A stretch of DNA of 64,000 bases from Cokeromyces recurvatus. Lineage: Eukaryota > Mucoromycota > Mucoromycetes > Mucorales > Mucoraceae. Below are positions 25,125 to 37,374 of this stretch, piece after piece. Each line of letters begins with the position of its first letter. Positions within the stretch are counted from its first letter, which is position 1. The notes under the pieces are model-generated. The model was not told the DNA's origin, searched no databases, and was given only the letters and a program-made list of their open reading frames with translations. The stretch spans positions 1 through 64,000 of the forward strand of contig NW_026251436.1 in assembly GCF_025118155.1 (NCBI RefSeq). Reading direction: 5' to 3'. The position numbers and the translations under genes are program-made.

Positions 25125-27960
25125 ACTACATATTCATCCAAAATAATACAATTGATTAGTTATCCATTGTCTTCCTTATCCATCTGTATGATGATATCAA
25201 GTAGATGATACTCACTTTAATATTATTAATGAAGAAGGAATCCATACATCTTCCTGGATTCTTCATTTCCTTATTGCCTGTCGATGTTGAGGTAAGTAGC
25301 AGCGATGATAGAAAAAAGTTCCGGACAATAGAAGATTCCGGTCGGTGATTAAAATATAAAAGCTTACCAATATATTTTTCTTTATGAAACACCCACTTTT
25401 ACAATAAAATAAATCGTTTCACGTATGTATGTAGTAACATGATAAATCTATGGAGTACGTAAAAATCAATATCTAAATGAAGAAAAAAAAAAGCTAACAT
25501 TTGAAAAAATACACACACACATAAAAAAAAGAAGTAGTGATTATAATGACAAATTACCGTACAATATGTACGATTACAATAAATAGAGAGAAGGATATAC
25601 TATTTTGATGCTTGAAAACCATTATGTATTTGAAAAGCGAATACTTACTTGAAAGTGCCTTGTATATGTAGTGTATTTAACATCGAATTGCTCTTATTGT
25701 AAACTTTTTAAAATCATAAATATCCACTACTACTCTATATACCAAATTGAGAGTTACTTTGTATAAAAAACTCATTCTCGGTAAAAATTCATGCAAACTT
25801 ACCAATCAATACATTGAGGTTATTTATCATAGAATAATATATACTAGTTCTTTCTAAAGTAAGACTTATCTTGTTTTCTTTCTTTTTATGAGTTGAGATC
25901 AAGGTCCAGACGCTATTTTTACTTTTTCTAGACTAAAATAATTATTAAAGTTTAGACTTTTGATCATTAATATTAACATAGAATAGCTCTGCTTCATTTG
26001 AAACTTTAAAAAGTATATAAGGGCAATTTTATATAATGTGCATAACAATGACTTGGGACCGAAGATGGGTGCTATGGAATGTCACCTCTCTAAAACAGGA
26101 GTTATTTTAAGTCATGCCCCATCAATCAGCACATTCTCCTCTCAGTACTTGAAAAAGAATAAATGAAATAGGGCAAAAGTAATTGCCTTATAGATGAGAT
26201 AAGAAATGTTTTGTACTACTCTTTATTTCCAATTACCTCTAATCAGTCTCTCTAATAATGTGCCTTTCTTTTTTTTTAAAAAAAAATAGTTTTGGCGTGT
26301 GCAATACAATTTAGAAATACCATTCAGATAGCTAATACACATCATTTACCACCTCATAAAAGAAAAACAAGGTCTTATCTATAAGAACTTGGAAATATTA
26401 TAGATATATACCTCTGTTTATTAATAATAAGAATATATAATTAAATTCATTTGACTTTCTTTAAATAATATTAAGGCTTATCTCGAATTAAGATATATAT
26501 ATATGTATATGAGAACAGTAACTATTGGCATAGTATATGTGAGTTAGATCAAGCTATATTTTGAATATACTTAATTAATAAGGACAAAAATAATTCATAC
26601 AAGTATCTATTATTATATTGGATATACGTTGTATATTAGGAATTAAGCTTTGACTTATACTCTTAATTACCTCTATAGTAATGAAACAAGGTCCACTTTA
26701 GTTATGGGATTTGAAAGAAAAAAAATGTATACATATAGATAACAGTAATTTATGACTTTCTTTAAATATTCAGTATTTGTTTAGTTATTGCAATTTTTTT
26801 CTATATATACATGTATATATATTTTGTTGTTTTTTTTATCCTTATCGTTAGGGCTACACTAATATTGCCAAAAATTTTCTTTTAAAGAGTTAGTAAATTG
26901 TAATATTAAAATATAAAGCCCAGTTACAGAACGAGTTTAGCAAGTAATATAAGGTAAAGGGCATTCATTCTGTGGTGTTATACTATCTAATGTCGGCTAG
27001 TACAATAGGGTCATTTATGCAGAGATGTCATTTATAATATTGTTTTATTTTTTCTTAGGTTAATAATGTATATGAAGGTGGGAAAAGAATAAAACATAAA
27101 AATTAAAACTTGGAACTATTATTCACTTTGTTAACATGTGTAGGTATAATACTGAGATCATTGTAAGTAACAAAGAATATATCTAAGCAACTGTTATGAT
27201 CGCTTATTGTATATTCTCTAATAATAATAAAGTTAACATTATTATAAATTAATATTGTCTTTGTTGCTGCTCCTGCCTTTTTTCTTAAACTTTTTTTTTC
27301 ATTACTGGGAGAGTGTAGAGTTACTAAATAAGGTGAGTTTTCAGCATAAAAGTTCGTTATGAGTTTATCTTATTTATTTTTGCGTTCATATACAGATATA
27401 TTTAAATTTAAGCGTCTCTCCAGACCAATTACTACGGAAAATACTATATGAAAATAGATTCCTCCTTTTTATACATGTTTGCGTGAAATTGCTATAATGC
27501 ATATTATTAACAAACTTATATATATACTATTAAATATTCAACACTTCTTTTTTTTAAAAAAAAAAATACTTGTATAATTATGATTATTGTTAACAATAAT
27601 GCTATCCTATCATTTCTTAGAATGAAGGATTTAGTTTAATATATTGTTTTCTATTAAGTTTAGTGCTGTGATTCTTATAATTCTTCAAGATAGGTTTTTT
27701 TTCCTACTAGTAACACAATCATGACGATGATATTTAATCCTGTATCCAATTTTTGAGTGGATAAAATTTCAAATCAGTAAAATAGATTGGTTCGGTTATT
27801 TTAATATTACCAGAAGAAAAAAAAAAGTATACGGCCCGAATTCCCCTTTTTTTAAAAAAAAATATGATATTAAATTTCATAGTATAAATACTGCTCCAAA
27901 GAAATAACATTTTTTTAACCCTCCCCCTCCTAGTTCAAAAAAAAAAGGCTTCTTACAATA
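25125..27960. other. Long intergenic region
   Basis: 2.8 kb, AT-rich, with no convincing gene. It includes the upstream regions of RPS2 (25125-25600) and of the P450 (27830-27960). Short open frames such as 25156-25392 have no protein character. The last 60 bp before the P450 start hold a CCCTCCCCCTCC pyrimidine tract. Confidence 0.45.
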
Positions 27961-29743
27961 ATGGATTATTTAAGTACCCTAGGTAATTCACCCCCTATTC
28001 AATCTGCTATCCAAACCATACAACGATGTTTACCTATGACAGTCTCGCATAAGCTTGAGGATTTCTATAGACGGTCTTCAAGAAATGAACTTATCTTTAT
28101 TGGTGCTGCTACTTTCATCAGCTTGTATAATTTAGCTGCGTATATTAAGGCCAAACGTCAAAAGCTTAAGTTGCCCCCTACTATACCCTATGGTCTTCCT
28201 TTCTTGGGTCATACATTGTATTTAACCTTAATGCCTAATAAATTTATTGATTGGTGCAACAAACACTATGGTGAAATCTATAATATTAGCGTCCTCGGTC
28301 GTTATATTACAGTTACAAATGGTAAATGTGCTGAAGAATTTATGAAAGCTGAAATTAATGATTTATCTATGGAAGAAGGAAATGTTAAAGGTAATTGTAG
28401 ACCAAAAAAAAAAAAAAAAAAAAAGTATTCATAAAAAAGAAGGGTTATACTGATTACTTTTTATTTTTTTATTTTGTTAGATATGCTTTATCTTCACTAT
28501 GTTATGGATGAACAATTCCTTAGTGATAGTCGAGTTATTTTACCTGCAGCAGCAAAAGTGGCTATCTCACAAAAAAAGATGCCTTACTATATTCCAGGTA
28601 TTGAAAAAGGTCTCAAGACCGCTATTCACAAGTGCTTTAATCAAAATGAGCCAACGATTGTCAAGGATCCTAGTCATTTTGTTCAAAATCTTGTAGCTTA
28701 TATGGGTGTCCCAACTTTGATTGGGAAGGAAGTGGGTGAAAATGAAGAAGTGATTCATTCGTTTGCTAAATTTACAGATGATATTGTTGGCAATATAAAA
28801 TATTGGGCTATCATACCTAATTTCCTTCATCCTTATTTTAAGCCATTTATTCAATCTGGTTCTCAACATAAAGAAACAATGAAAAAACATATCTCCAAGG
28901 TGATTGATGATCGTCAAGCTAAGATGCGTATTGCAAAGGAAGCAGGACAAGATCATGGACTTGACGAAAATTTATTACAAAGTTTGATGGAATATACTGA
29001 AGGTATTGATGAAAACACAGGTGAGCCACTCTATCTCTCTAAAAAGCGTCTCTATGAGGCTGTGTTATCGATTGCCTTTGCCTCTGTTCATACAACTACG
29101 TTAAACCTTAGCTATTGTATTTATTGGTTGATTGCTCGACCTGATTTGAAAGAAAGACTTGTAGAAGAAATCAAGACATATCTACCAGGTGATACACCAT
29201 TCAGTTGGGAAATCATGCAAGAAATGAAATTCCTAAATAATTTTATTCGTGAAGTCCTTCGACAAGGTGTTGGTTTCGTTGCACATGGTAAGAAAGCAAT
29301 GGTTGACTATACCTTTTACAATGGTTATCAAGTCCCAAAGGGAACTACAATAGATTGTACAATGCGTCAAATGAATTTTGGTAGCTCTACTAATAGATCT
29401 ACTGTTGACACTATGGATCCTGAAGCTTCCTTGAATAAGCAAAGTTCCACACCTTCTAAGGATTTTGTTAGTTTTGGTTTGGGTAAACATATTTGTCCAG
29501 GTAAAAATAGATAGGCATACCTTATATATATGTATATGTATTGTTATTAACAATTATTTATATTATATAGGTCGTTTCTTTGCTGTTCTTGAAATTTCAA
29601 TGACACTTGTTTATATTTTAAAATCTTTTGACGTTAACACACTCAACGGTAAAAGACCTTACCCCGTGAAGAATTTCGCTGGTATTCATGTTAGTTATTG
29701 TAAAGATCCTTTAGTTTTTACTCCCAGAAAAACAAAATTATAA
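27961..29743 (+). CDS. Cytochrome P450 monooxygenase
   Basis: Three exons (27961-28390, 28481-29500, 29571-29743) encode 540 residues. An N-terminal anchor (ELIFIGAATFISLYNLAAYI) precedes a proline-rich hinge (LPPTIPYGLPFLGHTL). The I helix is AFASVHTTTLNLSYC, with H-T-T in place of the usual G-x-D/E-T-T. The K-helix ExxR is EVLR, and the heme loop FGLGKHICPGRFFA, with its Cys, is rebuilt across intron 2. It is an ER-membrane haem enzyme. The loop resembles fungal secondary-metabolism and kaurene-oxidase-like P450s more than CYP51, and Mucoromycota have many private families. The substrate is unknown, and no biosynthetic cluster surrounds it. Convergent with the persulfide dioxygenase gene. 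Confidence 0.9.
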
Positions 29744-29913
29744 GCATATATATTATCCGCAGCCTTTTTTTATTTATTTTGTATAATAAAATTATAAACT
29801 AGCTAAAATCTTATATAAATATAAATACATATTTTTATATTTATATATGTATATACATGTGTGTGTGTAAAATGAACACGCATATATAATATATGTTATG
29901 TTTTTTTTTCTCG

Positions 29914-31762
29914 CTATGTATGGGTTGATACCCATTTAACAGGAATTTTAAAGAATTGTTGAGAAGCCTTTTTATCATACAATGATGTTTCAGGTGCAGG
30001 TAAAACACCACCTCTTAAATTTGTCTATATGAATTATAAACGTTATTATGTATCATACCTATTTTGTTTCTTATAGAAAAAAAAATATGTACCTGTATAG
30101 AAGGATGAATATAACGAGGGGCTTTTAATTTTGAATCTCGTTCACTACGCATCTTTACATACTCCTCCAAACTAACTTTTTCATTTATCATCTTGTTGAA
30201 TTTTTTATGATATTCTAATGTAGTTACAGATTGATACTGCAATATAGTATTAGAAAAGGGTGGGAAAGAAATAAGTTTTAAAAGAAAGGAAAAAAAGGTA
30301 TATTAAACTTACTGGGCGATCTCCAGGAGGATAATCATGACCTACAAAAATTCTAGTATCATCAGGCCAATTATTATACATTTTATGAATACTATGATAC
30401 ATTTCTACAGCACTACCACCTGGGAAATCACAACGAGCAGTTCCAATATCAGGCTTATCAAATGTAGAATCAGCATATATTTATATAGATATACGTATAT
30501 ATTCAAAATATTAAATATGTATCTATTTTTTTTTACCATGAATAAAGTATCACCTACGAAGGCAGCATCACCTATACGATATGACATACAAGCAGGGGTA
30601 TGTCCTGGTGTAGACAATACACTACAATTTATGTTTTTACCCAGATTCCATTCCATACCTTCCGACACTAGTTTGTCAAATTGTTCTCCAGTAGGTTTTA
30701 ATTCTTGTTGATTTATATTATATTTTCGATTAAATACTTCTTGAATTTCAGTTATTTTTCCACTAATCCAAAACTCAGGCTATAAAAAACACAATAATTA
30801 GCTTTATAGACATGTTTATATATATATATATATATATATATCATACCTTGGACGGTAATTGATTTTTCAAGAAAAAGGCAGCACTCAAGTGATCCTATAT
30901 ACATGTGAATATATATATATATATATATATTTATACAAAAGTGAAATAAATATATCTTATGAAATTGCATACAACTTACTGCGTGAACATGGGTGTCAAT
31001 AATTTTAGTAACATTTAACTGATATTTTTCTATAAACGAAATTAAAGATTTTGCTAACAAAGGAGATACAGTGCAAGAAAATGGATCATAATTTAAAACA
31101 GGATCAATAATGAATGCCTCTTTAGATTCTATTATACGAATGAGCAAATTTGTAAGTTTATATATAGGCTGTTATACAACACTTCAATACCTAAATCTGT
31201 TACTACATACTGTGCTGTTTCAGTATCTATATCAAATAAGGTATGAACCCAGGGTGAATGATTATTCATAAACGGTTGGATTGGACCTGCCCATTCCTTA
31301 ATTCCCCCTTCAAGGTTATAAACATCCTTAAATCCTAATTTCTCGGCAATAAGAGCAGCTTCATTACTGCGACGACCCGACATACATTGAAAAACAATCT
31401 ATAATGCGGAGTAAATATTGAACAAGCTTTTCTTTTTTCTTTTCTTTTTTTTTTTGTAAGTATATATTTTAACACAATAAATATACTTTGTTATTTTTAT
31501 TAAAATCAGATAACCCTGCAGCAAACATTGCAGGCTCTAATTTAAATGGAACATTGATAGCGCCTTTAATTTTACCGAACTTTTCAATTTCATCTCTTTC
31601 TCGAACATCAATAATAGTAACTGATGACTTTTCATCGTTCGTTATCCAATTCAATAATTGTTTTGATGTAAGAGGCTTAACTGTCCTCATGGTAGATATT
31701 TTAGCTATACTGTTAAAATTGCTTTTAACTTGCCAATATTGTTTCATCACTGAAAGGAACAT
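29914..31762 (-). CDS. Rhodanese-persulfide dioxygenase fusion (ETHE1-like)
   Basis: Eight exons (31487-31762, 31191-31398, 30980-31128, 30847-30894, 30537-30779, 30313-30453, 30093-30236, 29914-30024) give 439 residues in one frame. Residues about 25-125 are a rhodanese domain: VTIIDVRERDEIEKFGKI, then the catalytic loop FQCMSGRRSNEAA with its Cys. The rest is a metallo-beta-lactamase fold of the ETHE1 type: DLESKEAFIIDPVLNYDP, THVHADHLSA, TPGHTPACM, GDTLFMPDIGTARCDFPGG and FVGHDYPPG, which hold the single-iron ligands. ETHE1 oxidises glutathione persulfide to sulfite in mitochondria. The fused rhodanese may feed it persulfide or make thiosulfate from its sulfite. The start at 31762 gives a basic N-terminus that could be a mitochondrial presequence. 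Confidence 0.88.
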
Positions 31763-33870
31763 TTTCGTTTTATATACAAAAGAAAACAAAAACAAAAAAA
31801 AAAAGCAAAAAAAAAACAAAAAAAATAAAATAAAATAAAATAAAAAATAAATACAAGCAACGTAACGTTAAAATTTAATGCGGGGTTAAACTTCATAAAT
31901 CCTATTGTAATCATGACGCTAAAAAACGTATGCTTGTTTTTAATATTATTAAGAACAAACAAGTAAGATATATTAATAATATCAATGATTTAAGGAGTGT
32001 AAAGATTATACTGAGCATCATTTATACAATCAAAAAGCAGTTGTAATATATGTACGATACGAGAAAAGACGTTTAATAAAAAAAAATAATAAACAAACTA
32101 GCATAATAATAGGGTCTTGGATTATTATAAGGAACATATTAAATCAAGCTATTAAATAGATATCAATAGATAGAGCTTAATGGGAGAAAGAGAAATAAAC
32201 CATGAGTTAAATATGGACCTAATAAACAATTAATAATTGACTATTTTATAGTTTCTTATCCTCTTAAATGCTATATTATATCCTTGACAAGTCATTTGTT
32301 ACGTTTCATCGAAAGAAATAAATCACAAAAGCTAAAAAGCTAACATGAATATAATTTAAGACAATGGAAAAGAGTCTACCTTTTTTTTTTTTTTTTTTTG
32401 ATAATAAAGTGTAAACACATAGTCCCAGTAGTCGTCCGTTTAAAGTAAGACAAGACTCTGGATATGTAATTTTGTGCTCGCAGCAGTAAAAATAAAGACT
32501 ATCTCATTTTCAGCTTAAGAAAGTCTAAAAAAAAATTGTTTTTTATATGGATGTATACTTGAAATTTATAGAATTTTTCAAGGTTCTTCTCTATTCTTTA
32601 TTTTTACAGTTGGTATATGTAATAATAGCTAATTAAATTTTGATATTATAACATGCAATTCTATATACAGCGGTATCTTTTTAATACCAATTATTGAATT
32701 ATGTTTGTAAGGAAAATTTTAGACCATAAAAAAGTAGTAGGCAGAATACTCTTCTAAGTATGAGTTAATACTGATATATTTACAAATAACCCATTTAAAT
32801 TTATTCTTAATATGGCTTATTTTCTTTTTAAAAGACAAAATAGAAGAAAGCTGCTTTCAGTCAAATATAGCTAATAGATGGGTTCAGATAATACCAAGTT
32901 ATTAAGCTTGTTATTAGGTTTCAAACTACTATAGGATTACTGAGTTGACTGTAAATCACGAAGAGCTTAATATTCTTACGTAGATAATATTACTGTAATA
33001 GAGCAGTAGTACGTAAAATACAACAGTATTGTATTTTTGGCAGTATTTGTTTTATTAAAGTTACATTATTTCCATATAACTATTTTTTTTTCTACTCAAT
33101 ACATCACAGATACTTGAGAATAACGTGTTATCATTCCCAGTAGTGTATGCTCAAATTGAATAGTCATTAGTAAGTAATAAAACTAACTCTAATCTTATGG
33201 TTGAAGTAAGCATTGATATGACGATAAAAGATAAAATAACTACTATTGCTGACTGACTATATGATAAATTAGAGTCTCAGGCAAATAAATGAATATAGAA
33301 TACTACATTATCCTTGATTTAATTACTATTATCATATATGTGATACGATTATACGTTGTATAACATATTAAACTTTAGGATTAGCTATTAAGTGTAACGT
33401 ATGATCCTCGCTAATCACTGTCGTACCAGGGGATATTTTATAGCCCTTATTAACAATTATCAAGAGATCAATTAAATATATGATTATTATAGATCTCAGC
33501 AGCTTATTTATAAATGGTACGCGTTTTCTTTCTTCCTTTCTTTCTTTTGGTTCTTGTATCCACGATTCTTTATACACTCTCTATTTTATATATATATATA
33601 TGTTTATAAAATAAATAAATAAATAAATAGAGTTGCATTCTAGTTATGAACGTAGCCCTCTTCTATCAACAAATACAAATTCAAGTCTTTCTTTATAACT
33701 GTGGCTTATTAAATTATCCGTGTTTAATCACCAGCAGCATGATGTCGTGACTTGATACATCAAATTCGGAAAAATAATTTTGTTTTAAAGACTGATTGTA
33801 AAACACTGAGGTAAGAACGGGCTTATCTCTATTTACGCTCCTTTTTTTTTTTCTTTCTTTACAACAAGTT
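31763..33870. other. Intergenic, no gene seen
   Basis: AT-rich spacer. The first 100 bp upstream of the dioxygenase gene are A-rich. A T18 run sits at 32382-32399. The small frame at 33368-33577 lacks protein character. Confidence 0.5.
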
Positions 33871-35676
33871 ATGAAAACAAGTAATTTGATTTTAACAACA
33901 AATGATGAGCACCGTAATGTAACAGCAACAACAACAACAACAACAACACAATCAACTAATAAAATAATTTTGGATTATTTGCTTTATTTATCAATTCAAT
34001 CAAGATTACGACAAGCGAGAGTCGAGTTACTCGAATTGTCTACTCCTTTACCTTCTAATAAAGAAAACGATGCTATTGAAAAACGTAAACAGCGATGGGA
34101 AGAGAGTGCTTCTAAAGCAGAACAAGATAAACATGCCGTTGAATCTATTATTGCCGGTAAAACAACAGCAACAAAACAACAACTAACGAAAACAAAATAT
34201 ATATACATTTATATACATATTAATAATCATTGAATAGGAATTCTTTCAAGTCATCGCAATCGTACTCCTTCTTTTCATGTCGATTCTAATTTTGAGCAAA
34301 GATTACATTTATGTCAATTAACAACACTTGTCTTTGGTCGTTTTGATGCTTTATCAACTCGTCAACATGTTATTGCACATGCAACTTCATCAGCTCGTCG
34401 TCGTCGTCATCGTCATGAATCTAATCTAGTCGATATTGACAACATTGATGATGATCAACAACCTACATGTGATGTAAAACGTCGCCAACGTCTTTTTTCT
34501 AAGCCTATTTTACCACCTTTCTGTCGTCGTCATCGTATTCAAAGTTGCTATGCATGTCGATCACCTTATTTAAAAGAGAAACCTAGCACTGCACTTTTTA
34601 TGGATCGTTTACATAAACTAGAAGAAGAGCACGATGAATCTAGTTCCTCACAAGAATTTAAGACATTAGATCTTGAATCTATCGCACCTCCACCACCACC
34701 TGCAGGTTTGATTGAAGCGATTCCAACTTTTTTAAGAACAAGTGCAGATAAATTAAGGCGTGCTTTAGAGAATGGACATGATGATGGAAAACCAATGACA
34801 GTAGCAGGACAAAAGGTGATGGGTGGCGGTATGCCTCCACGCTGGTATGATTTATTTTTAGAGCTTTTAACACAGGCTGCCATTGAAAGTTATTTATGCG
34901 ATACTCAGTCTGGCCTTGAACCTATTTTTGAAATATTTTCATATGGAGATGTTGAAGATGAAGATCCTGAAGAAGATCAACATGAAGAAGACGATGAAGA
35001 AGGGGAAGAAGAAGATGACGAAGAAGAAGAAGAGGAAGGATATGAAGAAGAAGAATTGGATGAATGGGGAATTCATGCTGCTGATCACCATTTGTTATTT
35101 CCTAAAACTCGCACTATGCATTTATTCAAGACACAAGTACGAGAAAGAGAAAAAGATGTAAAAATTTCAATCCACAAGGCAGATAAACAATATAATTTGA
35201 ATACTAATTTTATTTACTTTTTAACATAGTTTTTAATAATCGAAGAAGGAATTGATCTTCAAACTCATTTTGAAAGATTAGCACAACGTTTTCCTTTACA
35301 AACATTCGAAAAAAATATGGGTGAATTTATTCAAATGATTTCAGATTCCATGGATATTCCAGCTTTAGATAAGGTATAATAACATGGATGACTTTCGATT
35401 CTTATTATACATTTATTCACTAAATGAGTGTATGTATATTTTTAGTACGAACAAAGTATAAATGATAAGAGTACAAGTAGTTTTTCATCATCATTGCCAA
35501 CTCCATCATCTGCTAATGGACCATCTATTTATAAATATCCTGGTGATGGTTCACTTTTAATGCCAGAAATTCCTGATGAAGATGATAGTCATCATGATAA
35601 CATCAAGAAAAGGTCTGCTGTACAAGAAAATAATTTAGAAACAGATACAAATAAACGTATCAAAACTGAAGAGTAG
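33871..35676 (+). CDS. Unknown acidic protein, possibly nuclear
   Basis: Four exons (33871-34156, 34238-35157, 35230-35373, 35446-35676) encode 526 residues. I do not recognise the family. An early helical part (ILDYLLYLSIQSRLRQARVE) is followed by a basic patch (SSARRRRHRH), a Cys pair in CYACRSPYL, and a segment that looks structured: FLRTSADKLRRALENGHDD, then PPRWYDLFLELLTQAAIESY. A run of about 45 mostly Asp/Glu residues (34949-35070) follows, and the C-terminus ends KKRSAVQENN..TNKRIKTEE, with possible nuclear signals. Poly-Thr near the start is low complexity. The structured block looks conserved rather than random, but I cannot name it. Convergent with the HMG-box gene, with an 87-bp gap. 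Confidence 0.75.
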
Positions 35677-35763
35677 AGAACTATATAAGAAAATAAAATT
35701 TAAACATCATCATCATAATAATTTATTTCGAATTTTGAATATTTTGTTCTTTTTTTTTTTTTT

Positions 35764-36458
35764 CTAATCACTTTCAGAATCAGACTCAATTTCATTTGTA
35801 TCAGAATCAGATGATTCATCTTCAGATGAAGAACTACTAGAGTCCGATTCCATGTTTACATTCTTTTTGTTATTTTTCAAAACTTGTTTGTTTTCTTCTT
35901 TTTTAACCTTAGTAGGAACTTCCTTTTTGGCTTCGGGCTTGGTTTTAGCTTTCTTCTCTGAATGTTGTACTAATTCAGGATGTGCCTTTTCATAAGCGGC
36001 CACTTCTTTAAGGTATTTCTCTCTTTCTCTCTTTGCTTTTTCAGTAAAAGGCTATCAACGATTAAAAAGTGAGTCAAAATTTCTATTTGTAATATATATC
36101 TATAGCTTTGTCACCTTCTTTTCTTCTTCAGTTAGTTGTTGCCATCTAGCACCATAAATCTTTGACTTTTCAACAAACGTAGCATCAGGGTTTTCCTTAT
36201 CAACTTGTTCCCGAATAGAGTTTGTAAAAAGGAAAAAATTGGAAGGTGGTTGCTTAGGCGCATTAGGATCTCTTGGACGCTTTTTCTTTTGGTCACTTTC
36301 AACAGGCTCAGCAGAAAGTAAAATTTCCGCAAGCTCAGTTAAATTTTGAGAGATATTGGCAATAACCTTTTTAACCTAAATAAAACGCGTATTAATTTAG
36401 AAAAAAAGGGGGAAAGTTTACGTTTACTTGAATTTACTCTTTCTTCTCTTTTGGACAT
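35764..36458 (-). CDS. HMG-box DNA-bending protein
   Basis: Three exons (36438-36458, 36115-36375, 35764-36051) encode 189 residues. After MSKREER and a helical lead (VKKVIANISQNLTELAEILL) comes one HMG box, residues about 55-125: KKRPRDPNAPKQPPSNFFLF, WQQLTEEEKKPFTEKAKRER and YEKAHPEL. The basic and acidic C-terminal tail ends in a Ser/Asp/Glu run typical of casein kinase 2 targets. It probably binds and bends DNA in chromatin, like Nhp6/Hmo1-type proteins. The lead before the box is longer than in Nhp6, so it is closer to multi-part fungal HMGB proteins. The start codon lies in a 7-codon first exon. Confidence 0.88.
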
Positions 36459-37374
36459 TATATTTTATAAAAAAAAATAAGTTTAAAAAAAGAACAAAAA
36501 AAAAAAAAAGAAAATAAAAAAAGGAAAAAGGAAAAAGGGAAAAGGGAAAAGAAAAAAAGTATACATGATAATATTTTTTTTTTTTCCTGTGTGAACGAGC
36601 ACCGCGTGCGCAACAGGTGCAGCTACAGAAGCCCGTCAGCTAATTTTTTTTTGGGGGGAGGGGGGTAACCCTGTGGTGGAATAAGCCTTCTTGGGGCACA
36701 CTACTACTACTTGAGTTTAAATTTTTTTATTATTATTTTCCCAGTGCGTCGTATACGAAACCTCCTGCTGCACAGCCAACGTACAGCGATGTACAGTGAA
36801 ACTATTAGTGTTTCAATAAAACTATTCAATTTTTCGAATCTTATTAGTCTTTTTTTTTTTCTTTGGTTTTTTTTTCTTTTTAAAAGACAACATTACTCCT
36901 CATTTTATATTTCTAATGAAGGAATTGAATCTAGATATATTTTATAAAGCAATTGTATATATTTATATACATTTATTATTATCAGTCAAAATAAAAATAA
37001 AAATAGAAAATATAAACAAAAATAATACAAAATAAAAGATGAATGCTATTAAAGAAGCTATTTATCTGGTATTTGTTTTATGCAAAATTTACCAATAACA
37101 TTAGCTTTTTTTTTTTTTTTTTCAAAATCTCTGATATCTGCAGTTCACTAAACATCAAATTACTCACATCATTGGATTAACAGTCACCAACATCTTTAGA
37201 GCTCCTTTCCGTCCCCACATCTGAAGTACATATCCGTTCTCTTTCTTTTCTTTTCTTTTTTCTTTGCTCCTATTTCTTTTCTTTTCTTTTCATTTCTTTT
37301 CTTTTTCTTTGTTCTTCTTTCTTTTCTTTTTTTCTTTCCTGATCTTTTAGCTTTCTTAAAAAAAATAAATAATC
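36459..37374. promoter_or_regulatory. Intergenic with CT-rich tract before ADE2
   Basis: Between the divergent HMG-box and ADE2 genes. A-rich next to the HMG start, a G-rich patch (36651-36667), then a long pyrimidine tract of TTTCTTTTC units (37228-37345) ending 30 bp before the ADE2 ATG. Such CT-rich stretches are common just upstream of strongly used fungal start sites. Its role is inferred. The frame at 36711-36947 was not accepted as a gene. Confidence 0.4.

Noticed and set aside
30454..30536. Intron of the dioxygenase gene that seemed to lack an AG end
   Set aside because: I first joined the exon at ADSTFDK. The true acceptor is GATAAG before 30453, giving GDTLFMPDIGTARCDFPGG, so splicing is normal.
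30752..31147. A separate metallo-beta-lactamase gene starting MLIRIIESKEAF
   Set aside because: The first six codons are intron. With acceptor ATAATAG before 31128 the rhodanese exon joins in frame as TDLESKEAFIIDPV, which fits the family.
36711..36947. 78-codon frame between the HMG gene and ADE2
   Set aside because: Mostly Phe/Leu/Ile from a T-rich stretch. No conserved-looking block and no good start context.
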